From Cyclobacteriaceae bacterium (GTDB lineage Bacteria; Bacteroidota; Bacteroidia; Cytophagales; Cyclobacteriaceae): a stretch of 64,000 nt of DNA. Positions within the stretch are counted from its first letter, which is position 1. Each line of letters starts with the position of its first letter. The translations under genes were made by a program, and so were the position numbers. Location of the stretch: the NCBI GenBank assembly GCA_016787725.1, contig JAEUTZ010000021.1, positions 496,001 through 560,000 on the forward strand, read 5' to 3'. Shown piece after piece: positions 8,445 through 17,098 of the stretch. The notes below the pieces were generated by a model. That model worked only from the letters and a program-made list of their open reading frames with translations. It was not told the DNA's origin and did no database searches.

Positions 8445-9341
8445 ATGAGAGGAATAGTTTGGATCGCCTTTTTTGTGGGATTGGGAGTGTTGGTATCAGC
8501 GTGTTTAAATGTTGATTCGGATAAGACGCTATCCTTTGAAGAGCAATGGAAACAGGATACGACCGCTATTGGAGTCTTTTTAAGGAAGGAAAACATTCCT
8601 GCAATGAAAGATGCCAGCGGAGTTAGTTTTATCATTGATTCGCTAGGGTCCGGATTTCCGCCTAAAGTTTCAAGTTCGGTTCGGTTCAAGTATACAGGCA
8701 GGCTACTGTCGGGACAGATTTTTGAGCAAAATACGGTGACGGCCGATGTGAAAGACATGATTACTGGCATGCAAATAGGCCTTTCACTCATGCCAAAAGG
8801 AAGTAAAGCTAGAATATACATCCCTTCCGGTTTTGCCTATGGTAATTCCACCGTCAATGCAATCCCGGCCAATTCGAATCTGATTTTTGAGATTCAGTTG
8901 CTGGATGTAATTATTACAGAGGTTGAGAAACAACGTTTGGCTACTGATACAGTGGCCATTGATGAGTACCTGACAAACAATGCCCTTCCATTTATTGCAG
9001 ATAAAACAGGATTGCGGTATAACATTACTACACTGGGCACCGGCCCCATTCCAACTTTATATAATAAGGTGAGAATCAAGTATACCGGCAAAATTCTATT
9101 CAATGAAACGGTTTTTTACAGCGGCACGAATGGTCCTACGGAGGTTTTTGACAGCCGCGTGATTAACTACATCTTTGGATTTCAGGCAGCATTAACTAAA
9201 ATGCCTGTAGGGAGTAAGGCTACCTTATATGTTCCTTCCGGCCTGGGATTTGGCAACCAGATTACGCAAGGATCAGGCGTTCAAGTACCTGCTAACTCCA
9301 ATCTGTCTTATGAGATGGAATTATTGGAAATCGTGGAATAA
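8445..9341 (+). CDS. Lipoprotein with two FKBP-type prolyl isomerase domains
   Basis: A 298-residue exported lipoprotein: a hydrophobic leader ends in VSAC, giving lipidated Cys20. Two FKBP domains follow, each with the VRFKYTG/VRIKYTG strand, an MPxGSKA turn, the YxPSGxxxGN flap and a final FEIQLL/YEMELL strand. Several usual active-site residues differ: the core Trp is replaced by Met (MITGMQIGL) in domain 1 and by Phe (IFGFQAAL) in domain 2, and the Asp of the VFD motif is lost. It is likely a periplasmic chaperone with reduced or altered isomerase activity (inference). Confidence 0.88.
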   Translation: MRGIVWIAFFVGLGVLVSACLNVDSDKTLSFEEQWKQDTTAIGVFLRKENIPAMKDASGVSFIIDSLGSGFPPKVSSSVRFKYTGRLLSGQIFEQNTVTADVKDMITGMQIGLSLMPKGSKARIYIPSGFAYGNSTVNAIPANSNLIFEIQLLDVIITEVEKQRLATDTVAIDEYLTNNALPFIADKTGLRYNITTLGTGPIPTLYNKVRIKYTGKILFNETVFYSGTNGPTEVFDSRVINYIFGFQAALTKMPVGSKATLYVPSGLGFGNQITQGSGVQVPANSNLSYEMELLEIVE

Positions 9342-9394
9342 TTCTTTAATTCGACTACTCCCATCGCCATCCATCTGAGTTTCCTGACCCTTGG

Positions 9395-9402
9395 TAGATT
9401 TG
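9395..9402 (+). promoter_or_regulatory. Bacteroidota -7 promoter element
   Basis: TAGATTTG fully matches TAnnTTTG and lies 53 bp before the start at 9456. A convincing -33 is not visible. Confidence 0.42.
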
Positions 9403-9455
9403 GGGTAGCAGGGAAATTTTAAATGCATTAGGTTGATTCCCATCATTAAACTCAT

Positions 9456-10052
9456 ATGAAGTCTATTGCCACAATCCTCATCATGCTTAGTTCCCTCTAC
9501 GGCATGGCACAACCGGCTGCAAAAGCCATTGAAGACAAGAATCTGGGATTGCAAGATCGCTACCAGGTAATGAAAAACAATTCACAGACCTATGAGGATT
9601 ATAAAGTGATCAAGGAATATATTCTGGAAGGCTTCTGGAAGATCACCACCGATTCGTTCCAACTCAAACAGAATCAGTTAGCCGAGGCAAAGCAACGAAT
9701 CACCACCCTGGAAACGGAACTAATGAATTCGCAGAATGAATTGAAAAGTCATCAGGCAAACGTAGAAGGGTTGGTCTATGACAGTAAGCACATCGCTGTT
9801 TTCGGAATCCCATTCAACAAAGGAGTTTTTCTGGTGATTGGTGCTGCGCTGGTAGCCGGACTCGTAGTGCTGGTAGTGGCTATAGCCGGCAGAATGAAAC
9901 TCTTGAATTCGGAGATGACCGAGAAAGCGTTGATAGCAGAGAGTATTTCGCTCGAGTTTGAAGACTACAAGCGGAAAGCCCTTGAGAAACAGACAAAACT
10001 TTCGCGCGAGTTGCAGAACGAACGCAACAAGTTAGTGGAGTTGAGAAAGTAA
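9456..10052 (+). CDS. Membrane protein with coiled coils (Bacteroidota-specific family)
   Basis: A 198-residue protein with an N-terminal signal peptide (to about GMAQ), a heptad-rich region around residues 60-105, one strong transmembrane helix near 123-146 (GVFLVIGAALVAGLVVLVVAIAG) and a second charged coiled coil to the C-terminus. I recall this family in Bacteroidota under the misleading label tRNA (guanine-N1)-methyltransferase. No methyltransferase motif is visible here. Function unknown; the layout suggests an envelope scaffold protein. Confidence 0.8.
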   Translation: MKSIATILIMLSSLYGMAQPAAKAIEDKNLGLQDRYQVMKNNSQTYEDYKVIKEYILEGFWKITTDSFQLKQNQLAEAKQRITTLETELMNSQNELKSHQANVEGLVYDSKHIAVFGIPFNKGVFLVIGAALVAGLVVLVVAIAGRMKLLNSEMTEKALIAESISLEFEDYKRKALEKQTKLSRELQNERNKLVELRK

Positions 10053-10082
10053 CCATCTGCACATTTATTTTTTTTATTCCAC

Positions 10083-10100
10083 CAGTTGTTACGACAACTG
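10083..10100. repeat. Short perfect inverted repeat
   Basis: CAGTTGT and ACAACTG flank a TACG tetraloop. It lies between the coiled-coil gene and the DUF3857 gene, so it may be a weak terminator or a leader hairpin. No T run follows. Confidence 0.45.
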
Positions 10101-10136
10101 AATAGTATTATTTTAATGCACCTTAAAGTAATACTT

Positions 10137-12110
10137 ATGAGAGTTATTTTAGTTATTTTTTTTCTTACCCCTTTTATCTTAGCAGGTGCACAGAATAATA
10201 ATGGCTTTCCTCTTGGGAATGTTACAGTTGAACAACTTCAGATGAAAGTATACCCCAAAGACACAAGTGCGAATGCAGTTTTATTGGACGAATTTGGAGA
10301 AGCATACATTGACAATGGAGGAGATAACAATTTAATTCTGGAGTACAAAGCCAAGTTTAAGATTCTGTCGAAAACCGGATTAGAAGAAGCTAATTTCAGA
10401 ATTCCGCTTTATAAAAATGGTTCACGAAAACAATTCATTCAAAAGATAACAGCAACAACATATAACTTAAGTAACAATTCTATTGTTGCTACTAAACTGA
10501 ATCCTAAGGAGGATGTGTTTACTACCGAAGTTTCTGAACATTGGAATGAGATTTCATTTACTCTTCCAGCAGTAGTCGTAGGATCAGTTTTTGAAGTGAG
10601 TTATAAATTAGAATCACCATTTTTATTTAATTTCTGGCCTTGGAAATTCCAGTCACACTTACCCAAAGTGAGAAGTGAATATTGGGCAAAGATTCCGGGA
10701 AATTATGTTTATAATATAGCCTTCAAAGGATTTCTGCAATTAAGTCTAAATCAATCAAGTATTGTAAAGGACTGTTTTACCCCCGGTGATGGACGATACA
10801 AGGCAGAATGTGCCTTATACAAATACATGATTAAGGATGTTCCTGCTTTTATAGAAGAGGATTTTATGACAGCCAAAAGCAACTTTATTTCCTCAATAGA
10901 TTATGAATTATCAGAAATCAGATTCTTTGATGGACGTGTGGAGAAGTACACCAAAACATGGAAAGATGTTGATTCAGAGTTGATAAATGATGAAACCTTT
11001 GGGAAGCAAATTAAGAAAGCACGAAATCTGCACGAGAAAAAAGTGCTTGCACTTGTCTCAACCATAACGGATGCATCGCAAAAAGCAAAAGTAGTTTATG
11101 AATATATAAGGAATTGGTATCGATGGAACGGTGACTATGGCAAATATACTTCTCAGGATGTAAGAAATTCTTTCGAAAAGCAGGAAGGAAATATAGGAGA
11201 CATCAATTTGGCATTGATTGGGGCACTTCAGGCGGCTGGCTTAAATGCAGACCCCGTAATCCTTGCAACGCGAGATTTTGGATTGCCACACCAACTTTTT
11301 CCAATCATTTCGGAATTCAACTACGTGGTTGCAAGGATCGAAAACAGTGATCCAGTTATGCTTGATGCCACAGAGGTCTTACTGCCTTATGGAATGTTGC
11401 CTGAACGATGCTTGAATGGTAAAGGTAGATTGATTAGCAAGGTGGTTGAGGAGAGCAGGTGGGTAGATATTCGTCCCTCACAAAAAAAGATAAAGAAGAT
11501 TTTATTGGATTTGACTTTAGAGAATGATGCTTTTAAGGGATTGCTTACCATAACTTCAAGTGGATATGAGGCATTTGAAAAACGAACAAAGATTATTGAT
11601 GCGGGTTCAGAGCAAGCTTACTTTCAGAGAATTCAAAGTACTTTCCATGAGATTGTATTGTCTGACTACAAGGTCGATAATTTTAAAGACCCCGATCAAC
11701 CATTAGTTGAAACTTTTGGATTTGAAATGAAAGTTGATCAAATGGGAGCTAAAAAACTTTATTTAAATCCATTTCTCATTGATCGTTGGCAGAACAATCC
11801 ATTCAGGTCTAATCAACGATTCTATCCGGTAGACTTTGGTGCTCCGGTTGAATCAACTTTTCATCTGACACTAAACTTTCCACCGCAATATTTCATTGAG
11901 GAAAATCTTGAGAATTCTGCATATACTCTCCCGGGTAATGGAGGAAGATTCTTGCTCAATGCAACATCTTTGGAAAATAAATTGTCCGTAACAAGTATTA
12001 TCACCTTAAACAAAATGGTATACACATCAAATGAGTATTACTCACTTAAAGAATTGTTCAATAGAATAATCGAAAGTCAAAACTCGCAAATAGTTTTTTC
12101 GCAAAAGTAA
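10137..12110 (+). CDS. DUF3857 / transglutaminase-like exported protein
   Basis: About 657 residues from the ATG at 10137. The frame is open 17 codons further upstream, but the signal peptide (MRVILVIFFLTPFILAGAQ) begins here. An N-terminal DUF3857 beta-domain (to about residue 230) precedes a transglutaminase-like region (YEYIRNWYRWNGDYGKY, then DINLALIGALQAAGLNADPVIL). A Cys is missing at the usual nucleophile position before the NLAL stretch (GNIGDINLAL), so it is probably a non-catalytic member. A C-terminal DUF3858-like beta domain follows. Base composition is clearly AT-richer than in the neighbouring genes, which may indicate separate ancestry. Confidence 0.82.
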   Translation: MRVILVIFFLTPFILAGAQNNNGFPLGNVTVEQLQMKVYPKDTSANAVLLDEFGEAYIDNGGDNNLILEYKAKFKILSKTGLEEANFRIPLYKNGSRKQFIQKITATTYNLSNNSIVATKLNPKEDVFTTEVSEHWNEISFTLPAVVVGSVFEVSYKLESPFLFNFWPWKFQSHLPKVRSEYWAKIPGNYVYNIAFKGFLQLSLNQSSIVKDCFTPGDGRYKAECALYKYMIKDVPAFIEEDFMTAKSNFISSIDYELSEIRFFDGRVEKYTKTWKDVDSELINDETFGKQIKKARNLHEKKVLALVSTITDASQKAKVVYEYIRNWYRWNGDYGKYTSQDVRNSFEKQEGNIGDINLALIGALQAAGLNADPVILATRDFGLPHQLFPIISEFNYVVARIENSDPVMLDATEVLLPYGMLPERCLNGKGRLISKVVEESRWVDIRPSQKKIKKILLDLTLENDAFKGLLTITSSGYEAFEKRTKIIDAGSEQAYFQRIQSTFHEIVLSDYKVDNFKDPDQPLVETFGFEMKVDQMGAKKLYLNPFLIDRWQNNPFRSNQRFYPVDFGAPVESTFHLTLNFPPQYFIEENLENSAYTLPGNGGRFLLNATSLENKLSVTSIITLNKMVYTSNEYYSLKELFNRIIESQNSQIVFSQK

Positions 12111-12111
12111 C

Positions 12112-12540
12112 TTATATTTTTGTGGCGAGCCTGCTGGTGAGCCTCCATTGCTTCTTATAGCGAACATATACTTCTGAGTAGAGCAGGTTAAGTTTAAATT
12201 CTGTTTTGTCTGGCATAAGGCCTTTAAACGTTCCCTTTCCTGTTACAATGGCCACCTCGGTTCCATAAAAAACTACGTCAGATTCTGTAATTGAAACAGC
12301 CGTATAGTTAAGTTTGTTGGATTTCAAATCATCAATTACTTCCTGTTTGGTTTGAATCCAGCCGTTGGAGTGAATGTACTTCACCCGGTCATCCATGAGC
12401 CAATTCAAAGAGTCGTAGTTTTTAGAAATCAACCAGGTAAATTTTTGGCGATGCAGTCGATCAACTTCAGCAACTCCTTTTTGTTGTTGCCCGTATGCCA
12501 ACCCGGAAATAAATAATAGCAACCATAAAATGACCTTCAT
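12112..12540 (-). CDS. Exported NTF2-like (DUF4440) protein
   Basis: A 142-residue protein with a clear signal peptide (cut after LAYGQ) and one NTF2/SnoaL-like cone fold: RLHRQKFTWLISKNYDSLNWLM, DVVFYGTEVAIVTGKGTF, LLYSEVYVRYKKQWRLTSR. Such DUF4440 proteins are small ligand-binding or hydrolase-like domains without a fixed catalytic motif. It ends 1 bp after the convergent DUF3857 gene and lies 9 bp downstream of the GH16 gene, so it is probably cotranscribed with the latter. Confidence 0.82.
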   Translation of the reverse strand: MKVILWLLLFISGLAYGQQQKGVAEVDRLHRQKFTWLISKNYDSLNWLMDDRVKYIHSNGWIQTKQEVIDDLKSNKLNYTAVSITESDVVFYGTEVAIVTGKGTFKGLMPDKTEFKLNLLYSEVYVRYKKQWRLTSRLATKI

Positions 12541-12549
12541 AAGCTTACA

Positions 12550-13332
12550 TTATTGATAAACTCGTACATAATCCACTTCCATACGCTGCGGCCAGATCGC
12601 AGGATCAATTCCTTCCTTGCCGCCCCAATTGCCGCCCACCGCTATATTCATGATCAGGTGAAAGGGTTGATCAAAGGGCCACCCTTTGAAGTCATCCTTC
12701 GGATCCCGATTTACCGTATGATACAATTTTTCGTCTATAAAGAAATCAATTTTATCCTTCGTCCAGTCAATCGCATACACATGAAATTCATCCATGCAAT
12801 CGGCCACCGTAACCTTTCCTTCTTTTTGTGTTCCCTTAACATGATTATAAGCTTCGGTATGGATCGTACCATGAATCACCCCCGGGTCATAGCCAACATG
12901 CTCCATAATATCAATCTCGCCACTTTCGGGCCAGCCGCCATATTTCCAGTCGGTGGAGAGCATCCAGATGGCGGGCCAGGTGCCTTTGCCACGCGGTAAC
13001 TTTGCTTTTACTTCAATCCGGCCATAAAGCCAGTCGCCTTTGTGCTTGCTTACGATGCGTGTGGAAGTGTATGCTTTTCCACCCAGCGAATCCTGATGTG
13101 CCTCAATGATCAGATTTCCGTTTTCTACCCGCACGTTTTTCAAATCCTGGGTATAAAATTGTGCTTCGTTATTTCCCCAGCCACACACATTGGGGCAGCC
13201 ATCTCCCAGGTCATAGTTCCATTTGGTAGAATCCGGGGAACCGGAATAGTCAAATTCATCAAACCATACAGGCTTGTTCTGACAGCCGATCACAATGAGG
13301 ATAACCAGCCCAAGGGGTAAGTAGCGCTTCAT
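12550..13332 (-). CDS. GH16 family endo-beta-glucanase lipoprotein
   Basis: Glycoside hydrolase family 16, about 260 residues, probably cutting beta-1,3 or mixed-linkage glucans such as laminarin at the cell surface. The catalytic ExDxxE motif is intact in SGEIDIMEHVG, and the aromatic cleft residues WPAIWML and the C-terminal VDYVRVYQ strand are typical. The frame runs 47 codons further upstream, but the lipoprotein signal (MKRYLPLGLVILIVIGC, Cys17) sets the start at 13332. No SusC/SusD genes are nearby, so it is not part of a visible polysaccharide utilisation locus. Confidence 0.9.
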   Translation of the reverse strand: MKRYLPLGLVILIVIGCQNKPVWFDEFDYSGSPDSTKWNYDLGDGCPNVCGWGNNEAQFYTQDLKNVRVENGNLIIEAHQDSLGGKAYTSTRIVSKHKGDWLYGRIEVKAKLPRGKGTWPAIWMLSTDWKYGGWPESGEIDIMEHVGYDPGVIHGTIHTEAYNHVKGTQKEGKVTVADCMDEFHVYAIDWTKDKIDFFIDEKLYHTVNRDPKDDFKGWPFDQPFHLIMNIAVGGNWGGKEGIDPAIWPQRMEVDYVRVYQ

Positions 13333-13414
13333 GTCTTTTTCTTTGGATAAAATTAGAAAAATCCTGTAACCAATTTGATTACCTTCAGTTTCCCTGCACA
13401 AGAACCTGTGAAAT

Positions 13415-13990
13415 TTGGAAGCGCTTTCCGATAATGCCTTGATGGTGAAGGTTAAAGATGGGGACCTCGACAAGCTGGGTCTGCTCTTTGAACGCTATAA
13501 AAGACCGTTGTATGGTTTCTTTTATGGCCTCAACCGCGAGCCCGAACTGAGCGAGGACCTCGTGCAAAATACCTTCTTGCGGATCATGAAGTACCGCCAC
13601 CTCTTTCGCGGAGAATCTGCCGGCCGGGCAGACGGGGGTGACTTCCGGGCCTGGATGTTCCACATTGCGCGAAATGTGAATTACGACCATCACCGTAAAA
13701 ACAAAGTCAAGGCTTCTGAGGACCTCGAACATTGGCAACACCGGATCGGCCACGATGAAAATCTGTCCTCCGAAATTCAGCAGCGAGAAGAACAAACCAT
13801 GTTGCTGCAGGCACTGGACCGGCTGCCTGCGGATAAACGCGAGATCCTGCTCTTGAGCAAATTTGAGGAGAAGAAGTACAGCGAAATCGGAATCGTGCTG
13901 GGGTGCAGCGAAGGCGCTGTGAAAGTAAAGGTGTTCAGGGCACTCCAAGAGCTTAAGGTGATTTACAAACAGTTGGAACGCATTAATTGA
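13415..13990 (+). CDS. ECF-type RNA polymerase sigma factor
   Basis: A 191-residue sigma-70 family protein. Region 2 is visible as LFERYKRPLYGFFYGL and DLVQNTFLRIMKYR, region 4 as LPADKREILLLSKFEEKKYSEIGIVLGCSEGAVKVKVFRALQEL. The frame starts with TTG (giving MEALSDNALM); the first ATG is at 13442, which would remove nine residues that look like genuine N-terminal sequence. Six bp downstream is a protein with an anti-sigma layout, followed by two envelope proteins, so this is probably a stress-responsive regulator of its own operon. Confidence 0.9.
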   Translation: MEALSDNALMVKVKDGDLDKLGLLFERYKRPLYGFFYGLNREPELSEDLVQNTFLRIMKYRHLFRGESAGRADGGDFRAWMFHIARNVNYDHHRKNKVKASEDLEHWQHRIGHDENLSSEIQQREEQTMLLQALDRLPADKREILLLSKFEEKKYSEIGIVLGCSEGAVKVKVFRALQELKVIYKQLERIN

Positions 13991-13996
13991 CTCGGT

Positions 13997-14773
13997 ATGG
14001 AAAAGAAGCAGATCGATGAATTGATTGAAAAGTACAATGAGGGCCTCGCTGACCCATCGGAAGTACAGATGTTGGAGCACCTGATTGAATCGGGCATCGT
14101 AGACCTGACACAATTGCGGGAGTTGCAACTACTGGATAAACAATTTCAATCACTGGCCACGCCAACACCTTCGTTGCGACTGGACGATCAATTTTATGCT
14201 GCACTGGCCAGGGAAAAGAGAGATTCAACGACCCGAAGGATTTCATTTCCTTCATGGAGTACGTTGTTTCCAAGGCTGGCGGTTGCAGCCGTCTTGATGG
14301 TGGTGGGTTTCTCAGCAGGGTACTTTCTTCAATCACCCCATCAGCAAGCGGAAGTAAGCCAATTGACAAATGAGGTAAGTCAATTGAAAGAGATGATAAT
14401 GCTTTCATTGCTCGAGAAGGAATCGGCTTCGCAGCGATTGAAAGCTGTTAGTTTAACCAGCGACATGACACAAGCCAGCGAAAAAGTTACAGATGCGTTA
14501 TTGGTAACACTCAATCAGGACGAAAATGTGAATGTTCGTCTGGCCGCGTTGGAGGCCCTCACGCCCTACGTAAAACAAAGCGAAGTGCGGGCACGGTTAA
14601 TCGAATCTATCCAGGTTCAGGATTCACCCCTGGTGCAGGTTGCCCTGGCCGAACTTATGGTTGCTATCCAGGAGAAGAAATCCGTGGATGCATTCCGGCA
14701 ATTGCTGGAGAGGGAGAGTACCCCAAAGGAAGTGAAAACCAAAATATCAGAGAGTATTAAAATTCTAATTTAA
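13997..14773 (+). CDS. Putative anti-sigma factor with C-terminal HEAT repeats
   Basis: 258 residues, six bp after the sigma factor gene. The N-terminal 50 residues (IDELIEKYNEGLADPSEVQMLEHLI) resemble the short helical sigma-binding segment of Bacteroidota anti-sigma factors. A transmembrane helix lies near residues 92-112 (RLAVAAVLMVVGFSAGYFL), then a short coiled coil, then HEAT-like repeats (DENVNVRLAALEALTPYV, SPLVQVALAELMVAI). The predicted topology is N-terminus in the cytoplasm and HEAT domain in the periplasm, where it could sense envelope state. The anti-sigma role is inferred from position and layout. Confidence 0.78.
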   Translation: MEKKQIDELIEKYNEGLADPSEVQMLEHLIESGIVDLTQLRELQLLDKQFQSLATPTPSLRLDDQFYAALAREKRDSTTRRISFPSWSTLFPRLAVAAVLMVVGFSAGYFLQSPHQQAEVSQLTNEVSQLKEMIMLSLLEKESASQRLKAVSLTSDMTQASEKVTDALLVTLNQDENVNVRLAALEALTPYVKQSEVRARLIESIQVQDSPLVQVALAELMVAIQEKKSVDAFRQLLERESTPKEVKTKISESIKILI

Positions 14774-14803
14774 CTAGCCCGAATGGGCGTAAAAGAAAGA
14801 AGT

Positions 14804-15691
14804 ATGAAATCAACCATAACGGCAGTGTTCCTGTTCATGCAGTATTGGGTATTTTCTCAATCTTTTACAGAAAAGATCAATAAGGAATTGATGTTTGAGA
14901 AGAAAGGAGTCAACAATGCTTTGTTGATCGCCAACATCAATGGTTCAGTAACGGTGACTGGCTATGATGGCGAGAAAATAATGGTGGAAGTAACCCGAAC
15001 CATCAAAGCCAAAACGCCAGAGCGATTGGAGAATGCGAAAGCACATATCCGGTTGGGATTTCTGGATCGTGCGGATACGTTGATTTTTTATACAGAAGGG
15101 CTTTGCAGTCGGTTTGGTAAAACTTCCAAAAAGAAAGGCGACTGGACCCATAAAAATGGATGGGGATATCTGTGGAGCGAAGGCAAGGATGATTGTGATG
15201 AGAAGGCAGACTATTCATTTGATTATGTTGTAAGAGTGCCTAAGTCAGTCAATTTACTCGTGAGCACAGTAAATCAGGGGGATCTTAAAATTGAAAATGT
15301 GGCCGGAGGCGTTGTGGCTAATAATGTGAATGGAAGCATCGAGCTCACCGGGCTATCACGGGAGGCATCGGCACATACGATTAATGGGGATGTCGATATT
15401 TCTTATGAGAAAAATCCACAGAAGCCTTGTCGTTTTTATACGTTGAATGGCGATATCAATGCCTGGTTTCAAAAGGGATTAGCGGCCGAGTTGAGTTTCG
15501 AAAGTTTTAATGGAGAGTTGTACACCAATGTAAACGGTTTGGAGTCGTTACCGGTGCAAATGGAGAAGGAATCCACAAAAAATGGTGTCAAGTATAAAAT
15601 TAATGGAAACCGATTCAAGATCGGAGCTGGCGGGGTGCTGCTGGACTTCGAAACGTTTAATGGAAATGTGTATTTGAAAGAGAAAATTTAA
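14804..15691 (+). CDS. Exported DUF4097-like beta-helix protein
   Basis: About 295 residues from the ATG at 14804, where the signal peptide starts (cut near WVFSQ); the frame also has an ATG seven codons upstream. The body shows repeated short strands of the DUF4097/DUF4098 type (NINGSVTVTGYDGEKIMVEVTR, LKIENVAGGVVANNVNGSIE, then NGDVDI and NGDINA units), a right-handed beta-helix. It is third in the sigma/anti-sigma unit and followed by a second DUF4097 protein 12 bp later. Function unknown; the family is common in such operons. Confidence 0.82.
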   Translation: MKSTITAVFLFMQYWVFSQSFTEKINKELMFEKKGVNNALLIANINGSVTVTGYDGEKIMVEVTRTIKAKTPERLENAKAHIRLGFLDRADTLIFYTEGLCSRFGKTSKKKGDWTHKNGWGYLWSEGKDDCDEKADYSFDYVVRVPKSVNLLVSTVNQGDLKIENVAGGVVANNVNGSIELTGLSREASAHTINGDVDISYEKNPQKPCRFYTLNGDINAWFQKGLAAELSFESFNGELYTNVNGLESLPVQMEKESTKNGVKYKINGNRFKIGAGGVLLDFETFNGNVYLKEKI

Positions 15692-15703
15692 AAGTTGTTG
15701 ACT

Positions 15704-16504
15704 ATGAAAAAGGTGTTATTGATAATCGTGTTGATGAGTGGTGTGGTATCTGGGTTTGGTCAAAATTCGGGCGAGTTCCCGGTTCCGATCAGTGATCCGG
15801 CTAAACGGGGAAAACTAAAAGTGGATATTCATTATGGGTCTGTTTTCATTAAGGGCAGTCCGCGAAAAGATGTACTGGTACGCTATACTGAACTGGATGA
15901 CCGGTCGGGCAAGAAGACTACCGAGAAGGATGGACTGAAGCGCATCAGTGGTGGCTCGTTGGACCTGGAAGTATCGGAGAAGGATAACTATGTTGTTGTG
16001 GAATCCAGTTCCTGGACGAACCGGATGAAAGTAGAAGTAGAGGTACCGGTTGGGTTTGATGTCAAGGCCAGTTCCTACAACGATGGAGACATTTTTGTAG
16101 AAAACATTCAGGGCGAGGTGGAGATTACATCTTACAATGGAGAAATTGAAGCGCATAAAATTTCCGGCTCGGTGGTTGCGAGTACGTACAATGGCGAAAT
16201 CAAAGTAACCTTTGATAAAGTAACCGAAGGCGTGCCAATGTCTTACTCCACATACAATGGAGATATTGACATCACCTATCCGGCTAACCTGAAAGCGACC
16301 TTCAAAATGAAGACCGGACAAGGCGAAATTCTGAGTGGCTTTGATATGACCTTGATTAAAACAGGCCCCATTCAGAAAAAGGATTCCGGTTCGGGCACGT
16401 ACAAAGTTACCGTGGATGAGTGGGTGAAGGGAGAAGTAAATGGTGGTGGAGCCGAGATTTCCATGCGCAATTATAATGGCGATGTAATTATCCGGAAGAA
16501 ATAG
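15704..16504 (+). CDS. Exported DUF4097 protein
   Basis: About 266 residues from the ATG at 15704. An in-frame TTG three codons earlier is less likely because the signal peptide begins at MKKVLLIIVLMSG and is cut near GFGQN. Regular beta-helix rungs with the pattern SYNGEIE, TYNGEIK, TYNGDID and NYNGDVI make it a clear DUF4097 member and a paralogue of the preceding gene. It is the last gene before a bidirectional terminator. Confidence 0.85.
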   Translation: MKKVLLIIVLMSGVVSGFGQNSGEFPVPISDPAKRGKLKVDIHYGSVFIKGSPRKDVLVRYTELDDRSGKKTTEKDGLKRISGGSLDLEVSEKDNYVVVESSSWTNRMKVEVEVPVGFDVKASSYNDGDIFVENIQGEVEITSYNGEIEAHKISGSVVASTYNGEIKVTFDKVTEGVPMSYSTYNGDIDITYPANLKATFKMKTGQGEILSGFDMTLIKTGPIQKKDSGSGTYKVTVDEWVKGEVNGGGAEISMRNYNGDVIIRKK

Positions 16505-16539
16505 TTCACGCGTTGTTGATGAACGCTCATCTACCAGGA

Positions 16540-16567
16540 AATGCCGGGCTTGCCCGGTATTTTTTTA
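16540..16567. terminator. Bidirectional terminator
   Basis: ATGCCGGGC and GCCCGGTAT pair over 9 bp (one G-U) around a TT loop, with T7 after it on the plus strand and a short A/T stretch on the other side. It separates the convergent DUF4097 and DUF2214-type genes. Confidence 0.85.
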
Positions 16568-17014
16568 CTCGATTGAAAGTCCGATTCCTTTGGCCATCAA
16601 CCCTGCCAGGATTGGGATAATGAACAACAGGAGCAGTTCCAATCGCAGCAACAAGAAAATGGATTTCGGTATAGAAACAAGGTCATCCGGGTTACCCTTC
16701 CGATTCTTTAGAAAGAAGATGGTGGGGTAGATTGAACACAACCCGATCAGCACGAACAAGGTGAGTTTGGTATGAAAGATCCAGTTTTTTGAATAATAAT
16801 CTGTGGGTTTGCCAATGCCGCCTAACCACAACGTAAGCCCAACGCCCAGCAGGAGTAGCGCGGCCAGTCCGTAAATGCCGTCAATGTTAGCGAGTCGGCC
16901 AATTTCTTTTCGGGTAAGCTGAGGTTTTAACAACAAATGTTCTGAAACCAAAGTACCAACTATGGCAAAAATGCTGATGAAGTGCAGGTAGCGGAGGACA
17001 ATTTCGATTGTCAT
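16565..17014 (-). CDS. DUF2214-type integral membrane protein
   Basis: 149 residues with four predicted transmembrane helices: near 5-27, 47-67, 78-102 and 118-143. Motifs YLHFISIFAIVGTLVSEHLLLK and NWIFHTKLTLFVLIGLCS fit the DUF2214 family of four-helix membrane proteins. The conserved His (HFISI, HTKLT) recall haem-binding membrane proteins, but a haem role is speculative. Confidence 0.75.
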   Translation of the reverse strand: MTIEIVLRYLHFISIFAIVGTLVSEHLLLKPQLTRKEIGRLANIDGIYGLAALLLLGVGLTLWLGGIGKPTDYYSKNWIFHTKLTLFVLIGLCSIYPTIFFLKNRKGNPDDLVSIPKSIFLLLRLELLLLFIIPILAGLMAKGIGLSIE

Positions 17015-17098
17015 GCAGGAATCAATTTAAAATTATAACGACTACTGTTAAATCCGCAATTAGAGAATTCGAAGCTCAAAAATCAATACTACTCCAGG

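Noticed and set aside
13385-14128. 247-codon minus-strand frame across the sigma factor region
   Set aside because: It lies antisense to the ECF sigma factor and the start of the anti-sigma gene, both with clear motifs. Length results from codon composition.
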